A DNA stretch of 64,000 bases from Vesta saturnalis (Eukaryota > Arthropoda > Insecta > Coleoptera > Lampyridae): the NCBI GenBank assembly GCA_036346205.1, contig JARFJB010000821.1, positions 8,628,222-8,692,221 on the forward strand. Direction: 5' to 3'. The stretch's first letter is position 1; every line of letters starts with the position of its first letter. Of this stretch, positions 1 through 10,690 are shown piece after piece. The notes beneath the pieces were generated by a model. It saw only the letters and a list, made by a program, of their open reading frames with translations. It was not told where the DNA came from and did no database searches. The translations under genes and the position numbers were made by a program.

Positions 1-711
1 TGCACTTACATTGTGTTAGATAAAACGTTTTTATCTTACATTTTTATACAGGGATTACTGGCGTTATTTATAAACTGTTATGATTATATTATTGGAATTA
101 AAAATGCTTTTTTTTGTTTCTGTAGAGATTACTAGGTCATTGAAGTGTATCTACCTGTAATGTTACACAATTTGATGACTTTCAAGTGCCTTTCCTATTA
201 TGTTAGGTAAAAAAAGCGATTCTCAAGGAACTTTATGTCACGACAAAAAAAATCAAAACCAGCTGTGACTTATGTAAGATGAAGGAATGACTAATGGGTG
301 TGTTCAATTTTTTTTTTTGTTATCGATTTTAAAATTTTGTTTGCACATGTGTGTTAGAAATATGTAAAATTGTTTCACATGCTCTCTTTGGGTGAAACTT
401 GAGACGCTTTGAATTGTGTTTTTATTGCAAATGGGAGAATGTAATAAAATGTTCTTTCATATCAAAGTAAAAAAGGTATATTATACATTGTACATTTTGT
501 ACTCCGTTCTTATGTGGTGGTGCTGTCAAATCAGTCACAAGAATACAAACTGAGTTACTTTAAGAAATTATTTCGAAATATACAGGTGGTCAAAAAAAGC
601 GTGGCAACAAATTGTACTCACCGTGTATATTATTACAATTTCGGATTCCTCTATAAATGTACTTTACATTGATATTACGTTTATTCACTTATTGATAAGG
701 GCTTTGAGTAG
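1..711. other. AT-rich non-coding DNA
   Basis: No reading frame or known repeat domain is recognisable. Around 583-632 a short stretch begins ATACAGGTGGTC and ends CACCGTGTATAT, resembling two facing mariner-type inverted-repeat ends. It is only about 50 bp, so it could be a collapsed relic or chance. Confidence 0.5.
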
Positions 712-1596
712 GCGCTTTTAGTACAACCTTTAGTCGACGAATTACGTATTTAAATTTTAACTTTAAAAAATTCATTACAGGGTGTTCCATAATTTAAGCC
801 GAATTATATTTTCGAACAAGCATAACACATTTTTTTGCCGGAACTCGATTTTGATTAAATTCTCTATCAAAACGATATAAACTTTATGTATTATAAAATT
901 AACAGCAAGTGAGTTATTTTTAAAATTGTTGAAAAATTTTTAGGAACTCATGTTAAACTAATGGAAATTTTTATTTAATAGGAACCCAATTTTGTGTAGA
1001 CTGTAATATGAAAATTTAAAACAGCGTTTTTTATTATGAATTTCGTCAAATCGTGCATACTGTCGTACTGTAATTTTAACTTAAATTTACTTTATTATAA
1101 GTTATATCAAAATGTATGTAATGGTTTTAATTAAAGTAGGCGTGTACATTGTTGACCTTTGTTGCTTTTGTTATACTACATTCGTGATATTGTCTTGTAC
1201 TTAATTAATATTCGTAAATTATCATCGTAATTTAATTTATTTAAATCATAAATTATTTTTTACAAGAATTAACCACTATGATGTGTTGTATCGGTAAAGT
1301 ATGTGTTATGTGGGTGCATCAATATATTGGTGGTGTGATTTGGAGGTTGCACAGGAGGCGGCAACATGTGAGTGAGTTTGCGATTATTCTAATTAGGTAG
1401 CAAGTTGTGGTTATAATAAGGACCATGTCGTTTTGAAATTGGGACTTTTGAACCTGTCTATTTCATTAGTTCTGTATTAATTATGTATGTTTGAATGAAG
1501 TGTAAATCAGTCAGGTGCACTTTTATGACAGTGGAACGGCCTGGACTGGTATCGCAGAATATATACAGGGTGAAGGGAATATCGGCTTTAACTATA

Positions 1597-4558
1597 GGGT
1601 CAATCGGGGTAAATGGAAACTAGGGGTAAATGAAAAGAGCGCAAACTTTCTATTTAAATTTTCCGCTTTTTAATCTGAAGTATGCCTGTTAGTTATAGTA
1701 GCATCACTACTTCCAACAATTCATAATGTGTCATGGTGGTGATCGTTTAACGTAAAGGTAACTTGATTTGAATTATTTACTACAATATAATTTGACCGGC
1801 AATATTATTTTTTTGGTTAACAAATATGTTGATGTTCTTAGTCTTACCGAGTATTATGGTAAACCGATGGTTTGTTTATATGTTGTTTTTGAGGTTAGGT
1901 CAATCATATTGCTCGGATGAACATTGACGGGTGTTTCCATTTACTCCATCAATAAATCATTTATGGGGTAAATGAAAACACATGTTTGGGGTAAATGAAA
2001 ACATGTTTCCTTTTACCCCAAGGAATTTGTCGTAAGTGCAAAATCTTTCAGATGCCACGAACTTATATGAAAAAGAGACCGGCGCGGCCATATTCAGCAG
2101 AAGAATTACAAAAAGCGGTGGCAGATGTTTCAACCAATAATTTAACGTATCGGCAAGCGTCTGAACTTTACAGAGTACCAGTTTCTAACATCAAAAGTTC
2201 AAAACAAGAATTACTTCAATTAGTGCAAAGCTACGTGATACAAAATGAAATAAAAACGAGCTTTAAGGATGGAATACCAGGACACGATTGGTATATTGGG
2301 TTTATGTCACGTCATCCAACGCTGAGCTTAAAGAAACCTGAACATCTCCAAAAGTCAAGGATGTTAGCAAGAAACCCAGAAGTAGTTTTGACTTTTACGA
2401 TAAACTGGAGAAAGTAGTTACATTTTACAATATCCTACCATCATTTACATTTAACGCTGACGAATCTGGGTTTAATTCAGATCCTTCAAAAGTCCGTGGC
2501 ATAGGTATTAAAGGGCATACCTTGAGTCGCGTTAGTGGAGGCTCAGGTAGAGAAAATACCACAGTATTGGCATGTGCAGCAGCAGATGGCACAATACTGC
2601 CACCTCTGATTATATTCAGAGGAGCTGCGGTCCAAGCCCGTTGGACATCAACCGCTGCTCTTCCTGGAACAGTGTACGCAGCATCCAGGAATGGATGGAT
2701 AGAAGAACCCCAGTTTTTTTACTGGTTGCAAACTTGTTTTATAAGTCATGTCCGTAAAAAAATGTATTGAGCTGGAATTACCGGACGCAACCGCTTTGCT
2801 TTTATATGATGATCACATCAGCCACATGAGTCTACGCATAATAGAACTTGCTATGGAGGCTAATATCCAAATTATAAAATTTCCTAGCCATCTTACTGAT
2901 AAAATTCAGCCCTTGGACAAGTGCGTATTTGGGCCAGTGAAAAAGCATGAGGTTGCGCGAGTTTGGACATAGTGAAGCGTGAATTGATTTTGTTGAACTC
3001 TTGGCCTTAGTTTGGGCAGAAGCTATGAAAAAAGCAAATATTGAAGCAGGATTTATCACTACTGGAATTTGTCCAGTAAATCGTTTTCCAGAAAATGAGT
3101 TTGATCCAATGCAGCTTCTAGCTTATCAGAAGAGAAAACGGACAAATAATATCGGCTCTCTAACCGAACCTGCTTTCGAAGTAGAAGAAGCTGGAAATTC
3201 TATTGGTTCTAGTTCGGAAATAGAAGATGTTCCTTCAGGTTCATCTACGACAGATTTGGAAGAGGCTGGCCCCTCTGGGTTAAGAAAAGAATCTTTCAAC
3301 TCTTCATTACCAGCTACTGTTACTGATTCCTCTACTCCATGTACACCCTCTATAGTGGTTCAGATCTTTGCTGAAGTAATACGTCAAAAAAGATCATTGA
3401 CAAATAGTGAAGTCCAGGTCGTAAAAAAACAACACCCCGTTTAAAACAGCTGCAGTATGGAGAGGTAGTAACGACGAGGTATCTGCTAGGTCCAGAGAAG
3501 CTGAAAATAGGAAAATAAAACGACCCAAAACAGTTCAGAAACCAAGAACTAAGAAAACTACAGCTACAGAAAAAAAGTTAAAGAAAAAATCTAGGAGTTT
3601 TTCCGACGAAAACTACAGTGATACAATTTCTCTTCACGATGAATCCGACGATTCTAAGTTGGTCTATTCAGATGAGGATTCCACATTTATGGGTTTAGAA
3701 GAACGAAATTGGGAAATTTCACAAGACAAGAAAACCGAAGCCGACAGCCTTGAGCGTTCGGACCAATCGGAGATGAACATACCACTTGCAGAACTGCGTG
3801 GAAAATTAAAGGTCAAAGTAGGAGACTTTATAATTGTGAAGTTTGTTTACAATTTCGATACTAAGAAACCAATCGAAAAAAATTTTGTTGCAGAGTAGTT
3901 GACTTAGATATTAATATATCGGCTAAATTTCTTAGAAACTCTAGTAAGGTTAGTGATACCTACATATTTCCGTTGGTGGAAGATAAGCAAGCGATTAATT
4001 TTGACCAAATATTAGCTATTATCAAACCATCAAGTATTATGCGAGGTCGTTATTCCTTCACCAACATTTCAGCCTACCGATGTTGTTAGACTGATTTTCA
4101 TATGTTTATTACCTACTAAAAGACCGAAAATGTACCAAAGTTGCTTATTTACGTTTTTTACATGTATCCCTTAAGCAAAAGAATTATTTTTCTATTATTT
4201 TTGTACCTTCCATAAATAAACTGTTCGTTTTGCATTTTTTTTAATCACTACTCAAGAACGTATAAACAACGTTTTCATTTGCCCCGCGGTGAGCTTAACT
4301 GATATTCATTGTGAAAACCGAGTTGTTTTCATTTACCCCAATGTGACGGGTAAATGGAAACATTCATGGGGTAAATGGAAACACACTAAAAAAATTCCTA
4401 GTTCTACTTTAAATTTTCAATATTGTCTGTGTATATTTTAACAAACTAAGCTAAGAAACCGTCAGCCATAGGAAAACTTACAATTTTCATATACACTTTT
4501 TCTAGATAATTTAAAGAAAAAGTTTGCAAAAATCATTTCCAGTTACCCCGATTGACCC
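1597..4558 (+). mobile_element. Pogo-like (Tc1/mariner superfamily) DNA transposon, full length but decayed
   Basis: The terminal inverted repeat GGGTCAATCGGGGTAA at 1597 is matched by TTACCCCGATTGACCC ending at 4558. Both ends are flanked by TA (1595-1596 and 4559-4560), the duplication expected of this superfamily. A 15-bp motif, GGGGTAAATGRAAAC, recurs near both ends. Left copies start at 1606, 1623, 1933, 1965, 1988 and 2005; right copies at 4271, 4325, 4347 and 4368, in both orientations and some with a mismatch. These are probable transposase-binding sites. The body carries a broken CENP-B-type transposase. At 2962 bp it is long for pogo, mainly because of a charged C-terminal tail. Confidence 0.9.
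2052..4060 (+). pseudogene. Pogo-like transposase (HTH, CENPB-type DNA-binding, DDE_1), broken
   Basis: The likely start is the ATG at 2052, giving MPRTYMKK and directly following TTTCAG, a splice-acceptor-like sequence. The N-terminal part (2052-2417) holds a psq-type helix-turn-helix (YSAEELQKAV, TYRQASELY) and a CENPB-type segment (GIPGHDWYIGFMSRHP). Frame shifts near 2385, 2760 and 2970 separate it from the DDE core. Catalytic positions visible are FNADESG, LLYDDHISH and QPLDKCVFGP, with 35 residues between the last two aspartates (DD35D). After 3001 comes an acidic, serine-rich tail, then a lysine-rich stretch and a segment containing VGDFIIVKF, typical of this transposase's end. At least four lesions make it inactive. 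Confidence 0.85.
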
Positions 4559-4733
4559 TAATGATACTCAGGTAGTGTTGATAATTAAGTAATTAGTGGA
4601 TACGAGAGGGTGCTGAACAGACGTTATTGGAGTGTAATTAAGGACTCAGTGCTAATAGCAGCCAAGAACGTTTTACACAAACGTGTCTCCTAAAAGGGTA
4701 GTTATAATAAGATGACATAAAGGAACGTAAGTA

Positions 4734-5061
4734 ACCGAGCTGGTAGCGTAGTGGTGAGACGATCTGCTTAGCATTCGGGAGGTAATGGGTTCGATTCCTC
4801 ATACAAATGTAGCGGCATGGTCACTGCGTATATACACACCATGCGCGGCTGCTTAGGCGAATGCTGGGGTCAGAACCCTAACTCCGTTTCTTCCGATTCT
4901 ATCCTGACCTCACCCATCCTTAATCCCACCATGCATATATACGTAATGTATATAGGTATGCTGGGAATCCACGATTGTGGCTGAAGGAGCTTGGAAAGCT
5001 CGAGCAGCCCCCCCTCCCCCTTGGGGAGGGAATGAATTACGTGGCTTATTCCTTTTTTTCC
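4734..5061 (+). mobile_element. tRNA-derived SINE, copy 1
   Basis: The head reads ACCGAGCTGGTAGCGTAG, an A-box-like segment, then CTGCTTAGCATTCGGGAGG and the B-box GGTTCGATTCC. The CTTAGCAT loop resembles tRNA-Ala(AGC). A 250-bp tRNA-unrelated body ends in a T-rich tail. The unit is flanked by an exact 11-bp duplication, GAACGTAAGTA, at 4723-4733 and 5062-5072, which fixes its ends and shows LINE-type retroposition. A second copy lies on the minus strand at 14818-15204. It is not a functional tRNA gene: the acceptor arms do not pair. Confidence 0.9.
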
Positions 5062-5072
5062 GAACGTAAGTA

Positions 5073-5439
5073 GTAAATGATTGAAGTGTGTGAAGGGGTG
5101 GCAGGTTTGGTTATTTAATTAGGGACACGTGTATGTTTTGACAGGACAGGTAAATCAGATTTATGTACAATTAAGGATGCAGGTCTGGTATGGGTGCAAA
5201 ATTGAGTGTTATAAGGTACAGAGAAGTAGAGAGCTAACAATCCTTATGTAATGATGTGCGAGGTGGTATCGTATTTATAGTAGGATTCTGGAAAGTGGGA
5301 ACACGAATGGACAACTGATATCATTTATGAATAATGACAATACAGTTATGGAAATAACTAGGAAATAAGGTTTGATAGGACTTATGTACTAGGATAGGAA
5401 ATTTATGTAAGGGATTTGCAGGATCATTACAAACTTTGT
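5073..5439. other. Non-coding DNA between the SINE and the Harbinger-bearing repeat
   Basis: I see no reading frame, transposase motif or repeat here. It probably belongs to the interior of the degenerate element bracketed by 712-885 and 5440-6170. Confidence 0.4.
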
Positions 5440-5517
5440 GTCATTTTGATAGAAAATTTAAATTCTAATCGAGTTCTAACAGAATAATTGGGCCATTCCA
5501 GTTCAAAAATTGAGTTA

Positions 5518-6049
5518 AGGCCGTCTGATACTGTACTAAACTTTGTAGGAAATTTTCATGTTCCAACAACTGCATATATTTTCTACAAAAAGTGAGTAGA
5601 ATGTTGCGCCACGTCTTGTATTATTCGTGAGCATAAACATAACCTACAAACTTTAGTCAGGGAAAGCTTAGTTAGTTACGAAAGATTTTTTGAGATATGT
5701 CGTCATCAATTATACGCCTAGCCCGAGATAATCTGTAATTAAAAATTCTGCACTTTTGCTGAGCCCTCGTTCAGGATATGGCTTCATTAGGTTACTCGAT
5801 AAAGCAAAAGCATCATCGGAAACAATAACGTAAGGTAGTGGTTTGTTCATTCCTGGTAAGCGTTTAGACAGTCGCAAATTAAGTGAATTATTCAATTAAA
5901 AGCGCGCAGGCGCAAATACAATTTTCCTTACAAAATTTAGTAATAGCGCCAGACCAAACATAAATTTTTGAATTCAAATTGTTGTATAAAGTTTTGAATC
6001 AAATTTAGTTTATAAATTTCGTGCCAAATCTAGTAGTGTCAGACGGCCT
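5518..6049 (-). mobile_element. Internally deleted PIF/Harbinger element
   Basis: Terminal inverted repeats AGGCCGTCTGATACT (5518) and the reverse complement of AGTGTCAGACGGCCT (ending 6049) are flanked by TTA at 5515-5517 and 6050-6052. A 3-bp TWA duplication is the hallmark of PIF/Harbinger. On the minus strand, 5895-5710 encodes a short piece resembling the late part of a Harbinger DDE_Tnp_4 transposase: LPYVIVSDDAFALSSNLMKP, then YPERGL, then a shifted frame. At 532 bp it must be non-autonomous. It sits inside the right arm of the 712-6170 inverted repeat, so it is younger than that repeat. Confidence 0.85.
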
Positions 6050-6245
6050 TTATACTTGTTTGAAAATATGATACTCCGGCTTAAATTAATGAACACCTTG
6101 CACACTATTGATTTTTCGTAAGTTAAAATGTAAATACGTTATTATTTACTAAAGGTTGTACTAAAAGCGCATATTCCAAAAATTAGTCATTTTGTAAAAA
6201 TCCCACTATTATGCGGGCGCTAGTAAATGGGGTCCGCTGAGAATG

Positions 6246-6596
6246 TGACGTCATAATGGTGGGGGTATAGAGAGGGTTAGAGAGGAGGTTTGGTGTGGGG
6301 TCGGCTTCTTTACCGGGGTGTTTTTCAACCCCATGGCTAAATTTTAGCCCTTAATTAAGGTCCTTTCGGCATAATTAAGGTCCTTTTGGCGTTTAAGCCT
6401 AGATAAGGCCCTTATGGCTTAATTGAAGAAGGAGTAAGATTAAGTCACACCCATTCATTTTACCTGATTGGTTGTACGTGTACTAAGGTAGGGTTAAGAC
6501 TTGACCACACCCATTTTTTACGTGATTGGATGCGCCCGACCCTCTGGCTTCTGATTGGACCTTAGCTTCACTACTCAGCAGCTGTGGTCTGATTGG
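6246..6596 (+). promoter_or_regulatory. Promoter-like cluster: one CRE and four inverted CCAAT boxes
   Basis: A consensus CRE, TGACGTCA, lies at 6246-6253. TGATTGG, which contains the inverted CCAAT core, occurs at 6465, 6523, 6552 and 6590. The first two sit in a 58-bp tandem duplication that also repeats CACACCCAT. TTAAGGTCCTTTYGGC-like units repeat at about 6354-6390. The block lies about 0.5 kb upstream of the virus-like ATPase relic, on the same strand, so it may be that element's promoter or terminal region. Function is inferred from motifs only. Confidence 0.35.
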
Positions 6597-6599
6597 AGT

Positions 6600-7090
6600 G
6601 GCTTCGACCCCTTGGCGGAAAATTTGAAATTGTATTGAAGCCTCTGCGTTTCCGCTTGGTTATGCCGGGAAATTTGAATTTGTATTCTGATAAGGGAGCA
6701 TTGTTTTTAATTATGAGTTATTCAAAACCAGCAATTGTGTTAATTATCAGATACAATTAAATTGTATCATCATAACCATTTTAATCTACCATCATAATCA
6801 AACGCTTGTCATAATCGAAACCCTTGGCCATTTTATTTTGGCGGGAAATTTGATTTTGTATTTTAGTAAGGGGGCCTTAATGCTAACTTGTATGAAAGGT
6901 GTAGGGCTGCGCATCTTGCTCTCGGGGCTTCGCCTCCAAGGCCGATAATATCGATAACGCAAAAACAAACTTTCACGGCGCAATTAAAAACCTGCTAATT
7001 AACTAGTTACGTAATGGATAATAATTCTTATGTTTATATTATAGAAAACAAAAAAGCCGTTTTTATATTAAAAAAATAAGAATGATAAAA
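6600..7090. other. Non-coding DNA upstream of the ATPase relic
   Basis: Contains short internal repeats: GGGAAATTTGAATTTGTATT at about 6668 and GGGAAATTTGATTTTGTATT at about 6842, with TAAGGGRGC after each. No coding signal is visible. It may be terminal-repeat DNA of the virus-like element that follows. Confidence 0.35.
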
Positions 7091-7094
7091 AAAA

Positions 7095-7790
7095 TTGTAC
7101 CGGTGCCCACAGATTTTTGGGTATTTAAGAGAGGCTGATGACAGAGTGCCCTTTAGTACCGTTTTGAGTTTTAAGATGGAGGGCCAGTTTAAGGATCCTT
7201 TTTCAGCAATAGCTGCAGGTACTTCGGGTTGCGGGAAATCGTATTTTATAGTGGAATTCCTAAAAAACGTCAAGACCGTCTGCGATACAATATTTGAAAA
7301 TTATCTGGTTCTACGGCGAATGGTGGCCTTTATTCAAAACCTCTCAGTGGATTTTCAGAATGGTCTACCTAATATGGAAGTTTTATGGTGAAAAACTGGT
7401 CTTAATAATAATTGACTACCTAATGCGAGAAACTAAAGGTTCGGTGGTTGGATGTCATCATAGAAATCTAAGCGTGTTTTTCTTAACACAAAATATATTT
7501 CATCAACGACGCGGGCAGAGAGATATTTCGCTTAATGTCCATTACATAATCTTGTTTAAGAATCCACGTGAGAGCTCAGATACAGCATTTAGCAAGTTAG
7601 ATTTCACCTAACAACGCGAAATTTTTAGAGGCTGCGTACCAGGATACCACCTCAGATCCACACGGATGTTTATTGCTCAATTTAAAACAGAATATGCCGG
7701 ACGTGCTACGCTATGGAACAAATATATTCGGCGTCAAGCCATTTGTCATTTGTTATATAGCTACGAAAGGGTTTAAACCGCAGTCATAAT
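7095..7790 (+). pseudogene. Packaging-type ATPase (FtsK/HerA, A32-like) of a Polinton/adintovirus-like element, broken
   Basis: The first segment (7095-7391) contains DPFSAIAAG followed by GTSGCGKS, a Walker A P-loop. The next segment in a shifted frame (7294-7611) carries a Walker-B-like LIIIDYLMRE, then HHRNLSVFFLTQNIF and RGQRDISLN, the sensor region typical of packaging ATPases of Polintons and related viruses. A third shifted piece to about 7740 continues the C-terminal part (SDPHGCLLLNLKQN). At least three frame disruptions and missing residues between blocks make it a dead relic. No capsid, polB or integrase gene is recognisable nearby, so the element is fragmentary. Assignment rests on motif memory, not alignment. 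Confidence 0.65.
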
Positions 7791-7859
7791 GATTACATCG
7801 TATATGATGGTAGACGTTTTAACAAAAACACCTGATATCCTCCACGCATTAGCCAGATT

Positions 7860-8050
7860 AAAAAAAGTCAACGTGACGCTTTACTGAAATGTCTGGATAG
7901 TAAGCAGTCGAATGTATTTGCGAATGTGCACACAACATTTTAAAAGAGCGTGTATCGGTGTCAGCTGATCAGAAGCACCGACTCTCTCAAGATAAGTATA
8001 CTTTAAGACGCTTAGCATAGAGAGGAGAATCAATAAAAAGGAAGAAACAG
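7860..8050 (+). pseudogene. Small basic protein relic following the ATPase
   Basis: A short frame contains ECAHNILKERVSVSADQ, then RLSQDKYTLRRLA, a stop, and a basic RGESIKRKKQ. Small lysine/arginine-rich proteins of this pattern accompany Polinton/adintovirus-type ATPases in animal genomes and are thought to be core-like. It keeps the order and strand of the ATPase relic, which supports one decayed element. A (CT)n tract follows at about 8053-8071. The internal stop shows it is dead. Recognition is tentative. Confidence 0.4.
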
Positions 8051-8239
8051 TTTCTCTCTCTCTCTCTCTCTCAGCCTAATCGCTCTTTTTTGAATAAGAT
8101 TAACGATATTGACCTTATTGGGGAGCGCGCGCTAATCCAAAGTAGAATTATATTCTAGATGAGGTCGAATGTGGGCGTTATACAGTAGAAAAGTTGTCGG
8201 GAGGTAAAGTACTGCTTAGATCTGTAAAAAGCCTATTTT

Positions 8240-9880
8240 ACGAGCAGCTGCTTTTGTAGGTGACAAAAGATGGTCAACCCATGATAGATTTGAAGATACA
8301 GTCATTCCCAACATAGTAATAGACTCTGAGAACTTAAGGTGTGAGCCTTACTGCAGAAAATGATCTACCTTTTTGGGCAAACACAAGACAACTCTGAGTT
8401 TTATTTACCTAAATTATTACTTCCCCAGTCAAGAATACGTTAAATATTTTGTTGATTGAAATTGCCATTTCAGCTTTAATGTCTTGATTTGAGATAAAAG
8501 GTAGACTACAATTACGAGTAGACTAAGAGTGCTGTCGTCAGCAAGGCAATGGACCGGGTTAGTCTTTGAAGAAATAAGATCAATTATGCATAACATAAAA
8601 AGTTTATTCGCAACAACTTGATCCTTGTGGCACGGCCGCATTAATGCCGAATTCTTTTGAAAAGAAACCGTCAACTACGACACGTATTCCTCTTTTATCG
8701 AAGAAACTATAAACCCAGTTGATGATCATTTAACCTAAACGAGGTGAGCTTGGCAGGCACCCAAACTTGGTCAAATGCTGTTGTAGTTGCTAAAGCAACT
8801 ATAACTGTTTCTCAGAATTCTTCTAATGTATTGTTCTAAACTTGGGACATATATGAAATAAGATCACTTGTTGAACGACTTTGACTAGTGTGACTGGTGG
8901 TCACGAAGGAGTTTGTTAGTTTCTAGGAAAGATAGCAGTTGTCGATTGATGGCTTTTTCAATAATTTTAAACAAAATTGAAGTGATGACAATTGGTCGAT
9001 AGTTGGAGGGATCGGTTTTATCGCTATTTTTGGAACAGGTTGAACGTTTGCTAACTTACATGATCAATAAATTCCCCAGAAGACATAGAGATCGAATAGA
9101 GCTTAGATAGGACTGGTAATAGTTCGGGTGAACATTTATTTAAAAATAGCTGGGTACCGTATGGGCGAGTCACCTTAATGAGATCAAACCTACTAATGAT
9201 CGATTCTAGGAAATGTAACTTCATGCCCATAAAGGTAACATCAGATACTGAAAGAGCAATGTCCGAAAATGAGGATGACTTGAAACAATACTCACGTCAT
9301 GAAAATGTTGCAAAGAAATCCCATAAATATCCCCATTTAGCTGATCTAAAACACCACACGGTTCTATCAGTGTTGCGAAGAACAGAGGAATTAGGGACAA
9401 TAGAAGTTATTTCTATTAGACAAGGGTCAGATAGACCTAGTGTGGAAGAACTGAAGTGTTATAAACGTTTTCAGAAATCATTTGATTGAAATCACATGAA
9501 TTAGCAAATGTTTCTGCACTATGATCAGCCGGATCAGGAGTAGATGAAAATTAAAGCCAATTAGTGTTATGAACATTGATATCTCCCAGAATTGAGGTAT
9601 CCCAAGATGGAAACTGAGACAGAAGTTAGTCAACCTTCAAACTAAGGTAATCGAAGTTACTGTCACTTAGGAGACCTGTAAATGCAACAGTAGAATTTCA
9701 CAAATTTGGGACCAGAATGTTTAAACCTAGTCACGTCGATGTTGTCCTCCTTTGTAACGAAAGCTAGAGTGAAGATTGTTTTGGGGAAATTGCAAGTCAG
9801 GTGAATCGGTGCTTCAGAGGAGACTTGTGTCTCAGATAGAAACAAACGTAATGCATCTCGAGGTACCATAAATGGTATTA
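8240..9880 (-). mobile_element. Jockey-like LINE ORF2 relic, copy 1
   Basis: On the minus strand, running from high to low coordinates, fragments of a non-LTR retrotransposon follow the proper order. The endonuclease region is at 9869-9490 (YRSPK, then LGISI/MF-type sequence where a GD-N motif is expected). RT motifs DPSNYRPIVITS and INRQLLSFLE are at about 9010-8890. NPVHCLADDSTL, the RT catalytic box, is at about 8560-8520. Stops and shifts are frequent. The same family recurs at 23.66-25.5 kb with clear nucleotide similarity (compare 8290-8450 with 24070-24230, and 9241-9540 with 25230-25490). This copy lacks the 3' end seen in copy 2. Confidence 0.75.
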
Positions 9881-9889
9881 CTCGTCTCT

Positions 9890-10690
9890 TAAATGCTCAT
9901 GTGATTTTCTCAGATCCCACGTAGATGAATTCGCCCAAAGAGGTAAGAATTTCCGTTTACGCTTTTTGAAGTAGTGTTTTCATATCTTTTACTGTTTCTT
10001 TTTTTTTTCAGTCATATGTAAGTACGATAAAAATTGCAAGTATTCTACTATCACTACAAAATGGCCGAAAAAGGTTCCGTTTTCATCCACCTGGATTGTA
10101 TATAATTTCAATAAGAGAATAAAAAAAGGAATGCATTGCCGAATTGCGCCCATACAATTTAAGTATTTGAAGTTGATTTTCAAGACGAAAAAATGGCTTC
10201 AACGTCAAGACTTATAACCAATTTCACAATAAATTACTGGAGTCATCCTACACGATTTTGAAATAAACGATTTTGAAATAAATGAATTCTGATTGTTTCC
10301 TGTAGATGTGTTTAACATACAAAGGATATCTACCCTGTTTCAAAAATTATCTTTTGCTTTGACTTGAACATTTCATATATGGCGTTAATTTTTGAAATTG
10401 CTATTATGCACATGGACACTGTCCCTGATGCAGCTCCTTCGATCATTAAAATTTTAGACCCCTTTTGCTAGAAATTTTCCTGTATATCGTGAATAGGGAG
10501 GACAACGGGATTAGTAGATCTAAATAAGTATTTACGCAGCAAAAGAAGTCTAAATAGCAACAACTTAATTCAATTTTAAAATAAGTTATACTTTTTTTAA
10601 AACTGTGACAATTGAGCGGGAGTGCCAAATCACAGGACCTGAGTTGACGGGTTCATATCTTGAAACCTATAATCATGCAAGGTTAGTTTA
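9890..10690. other. Non-coding AT-rich DNA
   Basis: No domain is recognised in any frame. Short ORFs of about 60 codons here are no longer than chance expectation for this base composition. Confidence 0.45.

Larger units (their letters stand above)
712..6170. repeat. Degenerate element or repeat pair with inverted ends, host of nested insertions
   Basis: Bases 712-885 resemble the reverse complement of about 5440-6170 once the 532-bp Harbinger insertion at 5518-6049 is removed. Shared blocks include GCGCTTTTAGTACAACCTTT at the outer edge, GTGTTC[CA]TAATTTAAGCCG and TTGATAGA[GA]AATTTAA further in. The pair brackets a pogo-like element, a SINE and the Harbinger derivative. Without these insertions about 1.6 kb remains, with no recognisable coding sequence. 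It may be one old transposon with about 200-bp terminal inverted repeats, or two unrelated inverted copies of one repeat. Confidence 0.5.

Noticed and set aside
1606..4382. CRISPR-like array from repeated 15-bp motifs
   Set aside because: Copies are irregularly spaced, in both orientations, and confined to the two ends of a transposon in a eukaryotic genome.
9178..9489. 103-codon plus-strand frame
   Set aside because: It lies antisense to the LINE relic and matches nothing; the homologous stretch near 25.3 kb is not open, so no coding constraint is visible.
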